Origin: Cesiribacter andamanensis AMV16
GTDB lineage: Bacteria; Bacteroidota; Bacteroidia; Cytophagales; Cyclobacteriaceae
Length of the DNA: 41,109 nt
Direction of reading: 5' to 3'
Assembly (NCBI RefSeq): GCF_000348925.1
Contig: NZ_AODQ01000031.1
Span: forward strand, 1-41,109
Each line of letters starts with the position of its first letter. Position 1 is the stretch's first letter. Under the pieces are notes generated by a model. It saw nothing but the letters and a program-made list of their open reading frames with translations. It was not told where the DNA came from and made no database searches. The translations under genes and the position numbers were made by a program. Below, one piece after another: positions 1 through 8,707 of the stretch.

Positions 1-164
1 AGCACCACCAGATCGTAGGCCGACCAGTCTTCGGCCGGATCGTCCCAGATGGCTTTGCGGATCTGCAGGCCCTGTTGCTGCAGGTAGCCCAGCAGCAGGT
101 CGTTCTCGTTTTCGATCACCGAAAATTTCTCGGCGCTTTTATAGCACACGTAGGCAATGTTCAT
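1..164 (-). CDS. ATP-grasp-like protein, N-terminal part only (cut by window edge)
   Basis: The ATG lies at 162-164 and the frame stays open to the window edge, giving about 54 residues beginning MNIAYVCYKSAEKF. The fragment has an opening beta strand, a region rich in E/N/D, and a phrase WDDPAEDWSAYDLVVL. This resembles the pre-ATP-grasp N-terminal domain of RimK or glutathione-synthetase-like ligases in Bacteroidota, in which a stretch such as D-W-x-x-Y-D-x-V precedes the ATP-grasp fold. The catalytic domain is outside the window, so the assignment is tentative. The sugar O-acetyltransferase gene lies 73 bp upstream on the same strand and the two could be co-transcribed. Confidence 0.5.
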   Translation of the reverse strand, partial: MNIAYVCYKSAEKFSVIENENDLLLGYLQQQGLQIRKAIWDDPAEDWSAYDLVV

Positions 165-237
165 AAGCCAGAAAGGATAAGGGACTGGAAGCCAGGAAGC
201 CCGCCTTCCAAGATCCAAACCGGCTGCAAAAGTAGCG

Positions 238-798
238 CTAGTTTGCCAAAGAACGAATAGGCCGGCAGGGATTTCCGGCCGCAAATACATCGGCCGGAAT
301 ATCTTTGGTCACCACCGAGCCGGCCCCGATCACCGTACGGTCGCCGATGGTGACGCCCGGGCAGATAATGGCCCCGCCGCCTACCCATACATGGCTGCCG
401 ATGGTAATGGGCTTGGCAAACTCCAGCCCGCTGGCGCGCTCCTGCCAGTCCAGGGGGTGGGTGGCGGTGTAGAGTTGTACATTGGGCGCAAATAGGGTAT
501 GGCTGCCGATGGTTACCTGCATTACATCCAGCACCACGCAGTTAAAATTAAAGAATACCTTATCCCCTACGGAGATGTTGCTGCCGTAATCGCAGTAAAA
601 GGGGGGCTCGATCCAGAGGCCCTCCCCCTGCTGCCCAATGAGCTGCTGCAGGAGCTGGCGGCGCAGGGCTTCTTCGTCATCGCGCGAATCGTTGAGCTGC
701 TTCACCAGCAGGCGGGTGCGCCGGCGCTCGGCCATCAGCTGGGGGTCCAGCGCGTTGTAGAGCTCACCGGCCAGCATTTTTTCTTTTTCTGTTTTCAT
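238..798 (-). CDS. Sugar O-acetyltransferase (maltose/galactoside acetyltransferase family)
   Basis: The 186-residue product has the layout of the Maa/LacA/NodL acetyltransferases, which move an acetyl group from acetyl-CoA to a sugar hydroxyl in the cytoplasm. Residues 1-55 form the helical maltose-acetyltransferase cap (MLAGELYNALDPQL). The rest is a left-handed beta helix built from hexapeptide repeats, such as ISVGDK, ITIGSH and VTIGDR. The catalytic histidine is His114 in YTATHPLD, and the usual C-terminal GNPCRPIR segment is present. Length matches the family (180-200 aa). The exact sugar cannot be told from sequence. The ATP-grasp-like gene follows on the same strand. Confidence 0.9.
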   Translation of the reverse strand: MKTEKEKMLAGELYNALDPQLMAERRRTRLLVKQLNDSRDDEEALRRQLLQQLIGQQGEGLWIEPPFYCDYGSNISVGDKVFFNFNCVVLDVMQVTIGSHTLFAPNVQLYTATHPLDWQERASGLEFAKPITIGSHVWVGGGAIICPGVTIGDRTVIGAGSVVTKDIPADVFAAGNPCRPIRSLAN

Positions 799-903
799 AA
801 GGGTAAGGTAAGGGGATTTCTAAGTACCAACCCGCCAAACGGAAAATGGTCTACACTGCAAGCGGAAATTCAGTCAAGCTTCTCCCTTCCTGATTTTGGC
901 CCA

Positions 904-939
904 TTTGTTTTTACCCGCCGGTGCAAGGTAGTACCTTTG
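904..939 (+). promoter_or_regulatory. Candidate Bacteroidota-type promoter for the lipoprotein gene at 1065
   Basis: TACCTTTG at 932-939 matches the Bacteroidota -7 consensus TAnnTTTG exactly. A T-rich stretch at 908-912 is at about the right distance for a -33 element; the exact TTTG at 904-907 is 24 bp away, longer than usual. The start codon follows about 125 bp downstream. Assigned by pattern only. Confidence 0.4.
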
Positions 940-1064
940 GTCTGGACTCTCTGGACAGGATGGATCCAGGTGATCCGGACTCAATTTCACAAGATACCGG
1001 AGGCACGCAGCGCTCAGGCGGATGACAAATTGCCTGCCAAAGCATTAAAATAAAAGTAACCCCC

Positions 1065-1844
1065 ATGTACAAACGCCTACTCTTGTTCCTGCTGGCCGGC
1101 TTGCTGGCTGCCTGTAACGGTGCTGCGCCGGATTCGGTCCGGGACCTGCACCCCCTGAAGGAAACCGCCTGGTTTATGGACAGGGAAAACCTGCGGCTGC
1201 TGCAGCTCATGAACGAGCAGATAGAAACACAGGGCAACCGTCCCCGGGATGTAGCCGAACGCCAGAAAGCCGAAGGGCTGGTGGAGTTGCGAAAAGACTT
1301 CCTGCAGGGAAACCTGGAGGCAGCCGACTATACGGCGGCCCTGGCTCAGGCCTACCAGGGCTTTCAGCCTGAGGATACCGAATCCCTCATCCGCCTGCAG
1401 CAGCTGCAGGAGCGCAGCCGGGAGTCCGGCGATTCGCTGGCCTATCGGCAATTTCTGTTGCAGATCTTTCTGATTGAAAACAGCGTGCTGAATGAATACG
1501 CCCGCCGCCTGACACCCCGCAATGTGCTCCACCCCCCTTCCTGGCAGCTCATTAAGCCCATGGATACCCTTGCCCTGGGAGGGGTCTATGAATTTTCCAT
1601 CATACCGAATGCCTATGATTTTACCACCACCCAGATCCGGCCAGACTCCAGCCTGAGCATTCGCCGCAACGGACAGGCCGTAGCAGTAAAAAACAAGCTG
1701 TGGCTGAAAAGTGGGGTGCTGCTGGGAGAGGTTCACCCCCTGGAAGCAGGGACCTACAACCTTTCAGGCAGCTTTGAAATGTACAACCCCCTGTTTGGGG
1801 TTCGCCTCCGCAGCGAATTTACCGATGCCTTTGTGGTGAAATGA
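1065..1844 (+). CDS. Putative lipoprotein of unknown function
   Basis: The 259-residue product begins with a lipoprotein signal (hydrophobic LLLFLLAGLLAAC), the lipobox cysteine being Cys17, so it is probably anchored in the periplasm or outer membrane. Residues 35-155 look mainly helical with many Q, E, L and R residues and could form a coiled-coil sensory or scaffold region. Residues 165-259 look like a beta-sandwich ending FTDAFVVK. The combination of an N-terminal helical region and C-terminal beta domains loosely recalls gliding/T9SS GldM-like proteins, but no signature supports that. I do not recognise the family. The next gene follows after 46 bp on the same strand. Confidence 0.75.
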   Translation: MYKRLLLFLLAGLLAACNGAAPDSVRDLHPLKETAWFMDRENLRLLQLMNEQIETQGNRPRDVAERQKAEGLVELRKDFLQGNLEAADYTAALAQAYQGFQPEDTESLIRLQQLQERSRESGDSLAYRQFLLQIFLIENSVLNEYARRLTPRNVLHPPSWQLIKPMDTLALGGVYEFSIIPNAYDFTTTQIRPDSSLSIRRNGQAVAVKNKLWLKSGVLLGEVHPLEAGTYNLSGSFEMYNPLFGVRLRSEFTDAFVVK

Positions 1845-1890
1845 GCCTAAGCACCATCTCCTTAAGCATGACCCCCTTGTTTGTACACAG

Positions 1891-2559
1891 ATGAACCCAT
1901 CTCCTGCTGACTGGCAATTCAGGCAACCTATCGCCCTGGTGCAGCTGCACCGGCGCTTGCTGGACTATGGCAAGGAATTGCGCTCGTTTGACGCCAGAAA
2001 GACGATCTCGCAGTGGCAGGAGCCCCTTTACTCCCGTTCGGGGCATGTGCAGGAAGGGGTTCTCTACCTGCCGCAGCTGATTGTGGAGCACCCCCAGTTT
2101 CAGCAGTGTACGTTCATCAGCCTGGAAGACCGGCATCAGGCCCAGGCCGAGCTGCCCGTGCTGGCTTCTCCCAGCTGCTACCAGCAACTGGAGCCGCAGC
2201 GCAATGCCTGCCTGGACCTGCGCCATCCCCGCTCCCTGCACATCTTTCAGCTGCGGGAGCAGGATGGAAAAATTGAGGTCCATCTGCAATGGGGGTATTT
2301 TGAGGTAGGCGAGCCCCGCCGGGACAACATAAAGCTGGCTGAGCTGGAAGCGGGAAAAAGTGTTGAAATAAAGATCAATGGCAAGCGGGATGCCTCCCTG
2401 AGCAGTCGCCGGGCCCGCACCTATCGGGAGCAGGCCTATATTTTTGAGCACCTGGGCCACTTTACACAAGCCAGGCTACTGCCCCCTTCGGCCCCGGCAG
2501 TAGCCAAGCAGCTGCCACAGGACCGCAAGCTGGTGGATCTGCTCAAGGTGCTGTATTGA
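1891..2559 (+). CDS. Hypothetical protein
   Basis: The 222-residue product has no signal peptide and no membrane segment, so it is probably cytoplasmic. It is rich in Q, L, R and E. It has a middle section with alternating hydrophobic residues (SLHIFQLREQDGKIEVHLQW) suggesting beta structure, followed by a lysine-rich turn (SVEIKINGKRD). I recognise no family or catalytic motif. It lies 46 bp after the lipoprotein gene on the same strand and may share its transcript. It is read as a gene because the frame is long, uses the same codons as its neighbours, and the opposite-strand frame gives an implausible protein. Confidence 0.65.
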   Translation: MNPSPADWQFRQPIALVQLHRRLLDYGKELRSFDARKTISQWQEPLYSRSGHVQEGVLYLPQLIVEHPQFQQCTFISLEDRHQAQAELPVLASPSCYQQLEPQRNACLDLRHPRSLHIFQLREQDGKIEVHLQWGYFEVGEPRRDNIKLAELEAGKSVEIKINGKRDASLSSRRARTYREQAYIFEHLGHFTQARLLPPSAPAVAKQLPQDRKLVDLLKVLY

Positions 2560-2663
2560 TGAGTGAGCCGGTAGACGCAGGTCCCTCTTTCTGCAGATGC
2601 GTAGTGAAGCCTTGTTTTCTCCCGGCAGGGTACCCCCTGCTAGGGCATAGGCCAGAGAAGCGT

Positions 2664-3161
2664 TTAATCCCTTGAAGCCTCTCCCCGATCTTCACTCAGC
2701 AAGCAAATGCCAAGATCGGTAGGCAGGGTCTCTTCAAAGAAGCCCAGCTCATTAAAGGTAAGTTCTGGAAAGTCATTGCCCCAGGCCACATCCACCATTT
2801 TGCCTCCCCATACGGCCCAGGCCTCATCGGGCATAGCAATCACGGTAAGTCCCTCAAAGGGAGCAGGCTCGTGCTGTTTCAGCAGCAGCACATCCTGGTA
2901 GAACAGGCCCACGGTTGCTTCATCATGGGCAAAGGCTTTTAGGATGTAGGTGAGTGTCTGCAGGCCGGGCATAGTGCCCTTCATCCAGAGCACCTCCTGC
3001 TCCAGCACCCAGAAGACCCCCTCGGGCAGCCGCTCCAGCTGCTCAAATCCATCCTCACTCCGCTGGTCTGCGGTCAGGTACCAGCTCCGGTAGCGTTCCA
3101 GTTCTTTCAGATGGGCTATTCTGGCCTGCTCCAGCTGTTGTAAGATCTCCTCGTGGTTCAT
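2664..3161 (-). CDS. Hypothetical protein
   Basis: The 165-residue product is acidic and soluble, with no signal peptide. Residues 1-25 (MNHEEILQQLEQARIAHLKE) are probably helical. The middle has several tryptophans and alternating hydrophobic residues (GLTVIAMPDEAWAVWGG), suggesting a small alpha/beta fold. The end, with LTFNELGFFEETLP, is acidic. I do not recognise a family. It is transcribed towards the plus-strand hypothetical gene ending at 2559, and its start lies 51 bp from the end of the FecR-like gene, so it could be the last gene of the 9195-3213 operon or stand alone. Confidence 0.65.
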   Translation of the reverse strand: MNHEEILQQLEQARIAHLKELERYRSWYLTADQRSEDGFEQLERLPEGVFWVLEQEVLWMKGTMPGLQTLTYILKAFAHDEATVGLFYQDVLLLKQHEPAPFEGLTVIAMPDEAWAVWGGKMVDVAWGNDFPELTFNELGFFEETLPTDLGICLLSEDRGEASRD

Positions 3162-3212
3162 CGGTTTGGGGGTTCTTGAGGCGTATGGGCAAAACTCAGA
3201 CGCCGGCAGGTC

Positions 3213-4007
3213 TTAAGGGGTTTCCAGCCGGTATAGCAGCTGCTCAAACAGGTACTGGTTCAGGCGGCGGCGGCTGGCATCACTAAGCTCTTCGGCCGGT
3301 GCCAGGGCAAAGACCTGCTGCATGTTCTCCACAGCCTGCCGGAGTACCGCCTGCTCTACCCATAAAAAGCTGTGGCCTTGTTCGGTGCCGCTGCCGGGGG
3401 CCTGCTCGCTCACATACCAGCTATACTGGCGATTGGGCACAACCCCTGACTGGGCCAGGTGAATGCGGATGCTGGTAGCCGGCGTCTGGAGGCGCAACAG
3501 GGGCTTGCCCTGCGCATCGGCCAGGGTAAGGTAGTAGGGCCCCTCGCCCCCCAGCCACTCCAGCTGCAGCTCGGGCCCGACAAGCACCAGAGAATCGGCC
3601 GGGCTTTGGAGCATAAGCGCTTCGCCACGGGCTACTCCGGCTATGGGGGCATTGCGCTGCTGCTCGGGCTTTAGCTTGCTCTTGTTGATCTTTTTCCAGG
3701 CATAGGCCAGAAAAGCCGAGCCGGCATCGGGCTGGGGCTCGGCAAAACGTTTCTCTACTGCTGCATAAGTGTAGGTACCTGCCTTCTGCAGCAGCACATT
3801 ACTGCCCTGCTGGTTAATGAGTACCACCCGGCTGTTGGCTTCCAGCAACAGTTTTTGCCCCCTGGCCAGGACACTCTCAGGTTGCAGGGCGTGCTGCTGC
3901 CCCTTCTCCAGCAGATAGGCCGTACCCTTTACATGGTACACATATACCTGCGCCTGAGCCATAAAACTGCCCAAGAGCAGCAAGAGAGAGATGAAAAAAG
4001 CTCGCAT
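3213..4007 (-). CDS. Exported FecR-like domain protein, last gene of protease operon
   Basis: The 264-residue product has a clear Sec signal (LLLLLGSFMAQAQ, cleavage near residue 19). Residues 20-90 fit a FecR-type beta domain: an opening VYHVKGTAYLLEKGQ, then VLARGQKLLLEANSRVVL and a glycine turn before VLLQKAGTY. The central part (about 130-210) looks like another beta domain, with LQLEWLGGEGPYYLTL. The C-terminus is helical. The FecR family usually transmits envelope signals to anti-sigma factors, but stand-alone exported FecR domains also accompany CHASE2 proteins. It begins 6 bp after the CHASE2 gene, so it is almost certainly co-transcribed and may be a periplasmic partner of that sensor (inference). 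Confidence 0.75.
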   Translation of the reverse strand: MRAFFISLLLLLGSFMAQAQVYVYHVKGTAYLLEKGQQHALQPESVLARGQKLLLEANSRVVLINQQGSNVLLQKAGTYTYAAVEKRFAEPQPDAGSAFLAYAWKKINKSKLKPEQQRNAPIAGVARGEALMLQSPADSLVLVGPELQLEWLGGEGPYYLTLADAQGKPLLRLQTPATSIRIHLAQSGVVPNRQYSWYVSEQAPGSGTEQGHSFLWVEQAVLRQAVENMQQVFALAPAEELSDASRRRLNQYLFEQLLYRLETP

Positions 4008-4013
4008 GCCGTT

Positions 4014-5210
4014 TTAATGATGATGGATAAAGTAGCTGTGGGTGCCCCGCTTCTTGTACAGATAGGCTGCCAGGGTTTCATAGAGGTAGAGCACATCAAC
4101 CGATAGCAGCACGGCCAGCACCATAAGGGTAGTATTGATGCTGTAATTGGCATTGGCGTAAAACACTACCATGGCATAGACCAGAAAAATGCTGGTGAGC
4201 AGCTGCACCAGTTTGGCTACGGGGTGGTACCAGAGGTGCTGTTTCACAAAGAAGTACACGAACAGCAGGGTATGCAGGTAGCAGATGGCAAAGGCCAGCA
4301 GCAGCTCCAGCCAGAAGGGCATTTCGTTGATGTAATCACCCCGCAGAATCATGGAAATGATGTTGGCCTGAATGACCATGCCGTACATATCGGGCTTGCT
4401 GCGGCCCAGCTGCTCGGGGTTCAGGGGGGTAAAGTGCAGGTCTTCCATCACCCGCTTTTCGCCTACCTGCTCGCCCAGGTAGCCCAGCAGCACAATTTTG
4501 TTGGCCAGGGCGTTTTTTGCTACGCCTCCCGCCAGAATCTCGTCAGCTTCATAATGCACAAAGCGCTCCCAATCGCCGCTGTAATGGATCAGCTCGATCG
4601 ACCGCTCCCTTTTCTTAAGCGCCTCAACAGCCTGGGGATCTACAGCTGCCGCCAGCCGGGTGGCCCAGCTTGTGTATTCGCTTTCGCCATGGCGGATAAA
4701 GGGCCTGAAGTGGCGGATGGTGGTATTGAGTGAATCCTCCCCTACCAGGTTCAGATAACCGCTCTGAGGCAGCGAGAAGAGCGAGGCCGAGCCCAGCACC
4801 TGCGGCGCCTCCAGCGGCTGTTCCCAAAGGTAATTGCCTGCCACCAGCCTGTCCCGGTTTAGCTGCAGGGCAGCCGCCAGCAGGCTATCCTCCTGCGGAC
4901 TTTTCAGCTCCGGAAAGTACACATCCAGCCCAATGGCGGCCGGGGCATACCCATTCAGCACTTCCAGCAGCCCGGCCATGGTGGCCCGGTCGGCACTGCC
5001 AATGTTTACCAGCACAATGGCGGTATCTACCGAGCCGGGCTTGCCCCGCAGCTGGGAGTAGTACAGATCGGTATAGCGGAAGTCCTTTACAATCTCCTTC
5101 AGGGGATTAAGCGCCTTAATGTTCCAGGGCATCAGGGCCAGGGCCCCCATTACCACAAACACCAGCACAGTAGCCAGCAGGGCCTCCAGGTACAGTTTGC
5201 TCTCCTTCAT
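4014..5210 (-). CDS. CHASE2-domain membrane sensor without a cytoplasmic output domain
   Basis: The 398-residue product has an N-terminal transmembrane helix (about 8-28), an extracytoplasmic CHASE2 domain (about 40-290) and three closely spaced transmembrane helices (about 297-385). CHASE2 features include DFRYTDLYYSQLRG, the strand IVLVNIGSADRATMAGLLEVL, and the phrase AAIGLDVYFPELKSPQEDSLLAAAL. In the family, CHASE2 senses unknown stimuli and is usually followed by a kinase, GGDEF or cyclase domain. Here the protein stops about 15 residues after the last helix (KKRGTHSYFIHHH), so any signal must pass to a partner protein. It lies 23 bp after the metacaspase-like gene and 6 bp before the FecR-like gene. 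Confidence 0.85.
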   Translation of the reverse strand: MKESKLYLEALLATVLVFVVMGALALMPWNIKALNPLKEIVKDFRYTDLYYSQLRGKPGSVDTAIVLVNIGSADRATMAGLLEVLNGYAPAAIGLDVYFPELKSPQEDSLLAAALQLNRDRLVAGNYLWEQPLEAPQVLGSASLFSLPQSGYLNLVGEDSLNTTIRHFRPFIRHGESEYTSWATRLAAAVDPQAVEALKKRERSIELIHYSGDWERFVHYEADEILAGGVAKNALANKIVLLGYLGEQVGEKRVMEDLHFTPLNPEQLGRSKPDMYGMVIQANIISMILRGDYINEMPFWLELLLAFAICYLHTLLFVYFFVKQHLWYHPVAKLVQLLTSIFLVYAMVVFYANANYSINTTLMVLAVLLSVDVLYLYETLAAYLYKKRGTHSYFIHHH

Positions 5211-5233
5211 CTCAGGCTTTGATTACAGCGGGC

Positions 5234-7228
5234 TTAATTGTTTGGCTTTATGGTAAAGACGGCATTTTGGATATGCACGGCATCGGGCGGCACATTGGTG
5301 GTAGCGGCCGAGCGGTGCTGTACATCTCCATTGCTCTTGAAGGAATCTTTGAACAGGGCTTCAAAGGGGTTTCCACTGTTTCTGGAATTGTTTTCCCCCC
5401 GGCTAACGAGGATGGACGACAGGTCCATGGGTTGCTCGGTGCTGATCAGCTTGAAGACCTCGGTGCCATAGGGAGCCCCCAGCTGGAAGATCTCCGGCAG
5501 CACTTTGGTCTCGCCGGCTTTGAGGAAGTAATCCTGCGCCTGGCGGTTTTGGCCGGGCACCAGGATGCTTACCTCATTTTCGGGCGTAAAGTCCAGAATG
5601 GAGAAGTAAGCTCCCCGATAGCCAGTACTTTTTACCCTGATCTGAAAATAATCGCCCTCTTTAAACACCAGATTGCCGGTGGCATCCCGCTTGCTGGCAG
5701 GATCCAGTGTTTTGTCTACCACCACCCGGCGGCCTTCTTTGCGTACGGTTACGGGTATCATTTCCATTTCCAGGGCAATATTATCCGAGCGGCTCTCCAT
5801 ATTCTTCAGAAATTTGGCCTGGGCTACGGAATGGATGGTGGTGATGAGCTGCTCTACGGTTACGGCCACTGCCTGCACGGGCTGGCGGTAGAGCACATGG
5901 TCCTGGGCGCTCATCACCTGCACCTCTTCGCCGCGGGCAAAGGCATTTCCGTTATCGATCACCAGATCGGGATTGGTACTTACCACTTTGATAAAAGGAC
6001 GCTGTTTTATGGCTTGGGTAAGGGCTGTGTAAAGCTCCCCCTGCTGCATATCCAGCTTTACGCTCACCTCTAATTTGCCATGGTTTTTGCTGGTTACAAA
6101 GGCCCAGCTCTTTTGTGCCACCTCTTTGGCGATCGGTTTGTCAAAGCTTACATCAGCCGTTAGCATATCGGCATAGCTAACAGTACCCTTGCCAAGGGGG
6201 GTAGCCGTAGCCAGATTGCGGGTATCCATGGGGTAGAGCGTAATTTCCGATCCTTCGTTGAGTCCCAGCAGGGTACCGGCCGAAAGGGTCAGGTTTTTAT
6301 CGTCCAGCCACTTGAGTACGGTATAATGCTGGGGCAGGGTAACGGTCTTGCCCTGGAATACCTGCACATTCATATTGCCTTCTATCTGCGGGGTCTGGCG
6401 GGGCGCCACAGCGGCCATTTCAAGCTTGATGCGGTCAAACAGGCTTTTGTGGGTGGTATTGGGACCACTGGCGCTCATGGCTTTGGCAAAGGCCCAGGAA
6501 AGGGACCCTACCCCTCTGCCCTGCTCATCAAAGGTTTCGAAGTTGAGCTCATGCGGGCTGGCGCCAAAGTAACAGATCATGGGCGCCAGGTTAGGCTTGT
6601 TGCTAACCAGATCATAGTTGCAGCTGTTGTCGGTACAGGTATTTTGGGGATTGTAGCCTTCGGGCGCCAGCACTTCCTGGGTGCCCCGGGCAACGGCCAG
6701 CCCACGGGTGCCGGTGCCCGAATGGCAGGCATCGATCACCACCAGCAGCTCGCCCTGCTTGCCTACTTTTTCCCGCACTCCGTCCAGCAGTCCGCCCAGC
6801 ACTTCATCGCGCAGGTGATTTTCACCCTCGTACACACCTTTTATGTATTTTTTGGGTGCATCGTAGGGGACCAGGGCTTCGTCGAAGCCATCAAACTCAT
6901 CGCCATTATCATCCATGATCTGCTGGCCATGGCCCGAAAAGTGGAACATGACAATATCGGTAGGCTTAACCCGCCCCTTCAGATCCTGCAGCTCCTTTAC
7001 AATGCCCGCCCGGGTGGCCTGGGCATCGGTAATTACCTTGATGTGCTGATCCTTGAATCCCTGTTGCTGCAGGGCCGATTTGATCAGATCAATGTCGTTC
7101 AGAGAGCTGATCTTGCCCCAGCCCGTAGAAGGATCATAATCCCCCACAGCCACAATCAGGGCATGTTTGTTTTGGGCCTGTGCCCCCAGCAGCAGGCAGG
7201 AGAAAAGAGCGGTAAGCAGATACTTCAT
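5234..7228 (-). CDS. Exported metacaspase-like (peptidase C14) protease
   Basis: The 664-residue product has a Sec signal (LLTALFSCLLLGAQAQ), so the protease should work outside the cytoplasm. Residues 20-290 are a caspase p20-like domain with an intact dyad: His100 in MFHFSGHGQQ and Cys168 in LLVVIDACHSGTG. After the histidine comes the metacaspase hallmark DDNGDEFDGFDEALVPYDA. In type I metacaspases this acidic stretch goes with Lys/Arg rather than Asp specificity and often calcium use. Residues 300-664 contain beta-rich domains, including one with IRVKSTGYRGAYFSILDFTP and NEVSILVPG, which resembles the DUF4384-type domain seen downstream of bacterial caspases. It sits 18 bp after the serine protease gene. 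Specificity is inferred from the family. Confidence 0.9.
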   Translation of the reverse strand: MKYLLTALFSCLLLGAQAQNKHALIVAVGDYDPSTGWGKISSLNDIDLIKSALQQQGFKDQHIKVITDAQATRAGIVKELQDLKGRVKPTDIVMFHFSGHGQQIMDDNGDEFDGFDEALVPYDAPKKYIKGVYEGENHLRDEVLGGLLDGVREKVGKQGELLVVIDACHSGTGTRGLAVARGTQEVLAPEGYNPQNTCTDNSCNYDLVSNKPNLAPMICYFGASPHELNFETFDEQGRGVGSLSWAFAKAMSASGPNTTHKSLFDRIKLEMAAVAPRQTPQIEGNMNVQVFQGKTVTLPQHYTVLKWLDDKNLTLSAGTLLGLNEGSEITLYPMDTRNLATATPLGKGTVSYADMLTADVSFDKPIAKEVAQKSWAFVTSKNHGKLEVSVKLDMQQGELYTALTQAIKQRPFIKVVSTNPDLVIDNGNAFARGEEVQVMSAQDHVLYRQPVQAVAVTVEQLITTIHSVAQAKFLKNMESRSDNIALEMEMIPVTVRKEGRRVVVDKTLDPASKRDATGNLVFKEGDYFQIRVKSTGYRGAYFSILDFTPENEVSILVPGQNRQAQDYFLKAGETKVLPEIFQLGAPYGTEVFKLISTEQPMDLSSILVSRGENNSRNSGNPFEALFKDSFKSNGDVQHRSAATTNVPPDAVHIQNAVFTIKPNN

Positions 7229-7246
7229 TGGGAAATTGGATTTCGA

Positions 7247-8707
7247 TTAATACCAGAGCGTTTTTTTCAGGACATCTTCCTTGCTGGACAGCACATAGCG
7301 ATTAATGCTCACATCGCTTTCGCTACCCCCTTCGGGCACATTGCAGAAGTCGAACACGCCCGAGAGGCCGGTAAGCTTCAGTACCGCCCCTATATCAGAC
7401 AGTTTGGTAGTGGCGTACATGGTAGGATGATGTTCGTCCATGATCCCCCCGGCCAGGATCATGTACTTGCGCACCTGCGAGGGAGCTGCCAGCTTCTCCT
7501 GGAATTTTTTACCCCCATAGGCATACACATTATCGGCATTCTTCAGGTAAATGGCCGGCAGCGGGCTGTTCAGGTCTACCTCTACATTGGGCAGGGACCC
7601 CAGCACATAGCCGGCAATGGCCTCCAGCGCCCGGGGGCTCAGTTCCTGTCCGCTCAGGTTAATGGGGGCTTCGCCCTGAAACTGCAGGCTTACATTGGTG
7701 TTGGGTTTTACCCGTTCCAGCTCGCCCAGTACTTCTTCCAGGTTACGCACCGGCTGCTGGTTTACGGCAATGATGCGTTTGCCCATCATGGCCCGCAGGC
7801 GGGTTTCGGCCGGGGAGCCGGGCACCAGGCCGGTAAGTACCGGACCCCGCTCGTCAGACACCAGGCTGTTATTGCGGTAGGCAGATGATTCAGAGAATTC
7901 TACTCCCAGATAAGCCCGGCGCACCAGTCCCTTATTGGTGAGGATATCATCGGTAAGCTTGCTGGCAATCTTGGATTCCAGGGCAAAGTTGAGCTGCGAC
8001 TGCCACAGCAGGCCACCGGCGGGCGATTCGGTAAAGTGGATCTGGGAGTTGATGCCCACCACCTCGCCGGCCTCGTTCACCAGCGGGCCGCCGCTGTTGC
8101 CCCAGATGAGGGTAGCGGTGGTCTGCAAAAAGCCAAACTTGCCGGTAAGGCCTCCGCGGGCCCGGTTTTTGGCACTGATAATGCCATCCGACACCGAATA
8201 GGGGAAATCACCCAGGGGATTGCCAATGGCATACACCTTTTCGCCGATGCGCGGCTCGGTGCTGCTGTATTTTAAGGCCACAATATCCTTGCCCGGCTGC
8301 GTTACAAACTCCAGCACGGCAAAGTCGTAAAAGGTATCCCCCCCTACGATCTTTACCTCATAGCGGGTCTGATCAATGGAATACACATAGATGCTGCCCG
8401 GATCTTTGGAGGCTTCCTGGATCACATGCGCATTGGTGATGATGTATTTTTTGCCCCCGCGCTCTATGACAAAGCCAGAGCCGGAGCCCCGGGCGCCGCT
8501 CAGGTCCAGGGCGCGGGTATAGGCCTGCTCCGATACGCTTGCCTCTCCCCGGAAGCCCAGCAGTACATGCAGGGGTTCGGCTTTATATACGGCCACCGTT
8601 ACTACGCCGGAAAGGGTTTTTTCAATTACATCAGCAGTGCTTTGGGCATGGGCAGGCGTGTAGGCAACGCACAGCAGCAGCAGGAGAAGGGATAGCAGGG
8701 TTCTCAT
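7247..8707 (-). CDS. Exported trypsin-like (S1C, DegP/HtrA-type) serine protease
   Basis: The 486-residue product has a Sec signal (LLSLLLLLLCVAYTPAHAQ). The catalytic triad is complete: His94 in ITNAHVI, Asp128 in FYDFAVLEF and Ser205 in WGNSGGPLV. The oxyanion and S1 region GEKVYAIGNPLG fits HtrA-like enzymes. Residues 255-350 form a PDZ-like domain (RRAYLGVEF ... VLTGLVPGSPAE ... RIIAVNQQPVRNLEEVLGEL). The C-terminal 130 residues are unusual and unrecognised. HtrA proteases degrade or sense misfolded envelope proteins. The start codon overlaps the stop of the TPR gene by ATGA at 8704-8707, so expression is coupled. The metacaspase-like gene follows after 18 bp. Confidence 0.9.
   Translation of the reverse strand: MRTLLSLLLLLLCVAYTPAHAQSTADVIEKTLSGVVTVAVYKAEPLHVLLGFRGEASVSEQAYTRALDLSGARGSGSGFVIERGGKKYIITNAHVIQEASKDPGSIYVYSIDQTRYEVKIVGGDTFYDFAVLEFVTQPGKDIVALKYSSTEPRIGEKVYAIGNPLGDFPYSVSDGIISAKNRARGGLTGKFGFLQTTATLIWGNSGGPLVNEAGEVVGINSQIHFTESPAGGLLWQSQLNFALESKIASKLTDDILTNKGLVRRAYLGVEFSESSAYRNNSLVSDERGPVLTGLVPGSPAETRLRAMMGKRIIAVNQQPVRNLEEVLGELERVKPNTNVSLQFQGEAPINLSGQELSPRALEAIAGYVLGSLPNVEVDLNSPLPAIYLKNADNVYAYGGKKFQEKLAAPSQVRKYMILAGGIMDEHHPTMYATTKLSDIGAVLKLTGLSGVFDFCNVPEGGSESDVSINRYVLSSKEDVLKKTLWY

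Noticed and set aside
1065-1844. Assigning the lipoprotein to the GldM gliding/T9SS family
   Set aside because: Only the general helical then beta layout is similar. The defining GldM transmembrane helix and domain order are absent.
6326-7888. Long open frame of 520 codons on the plus strand
   Set aside because: It lies antisense to the metacaspase-like and serine protease genes, whose motifs and signal peptides are clear. The protein is rich in H, G, Q and L with no domain, a common by-product of G+C-rich codon bias.
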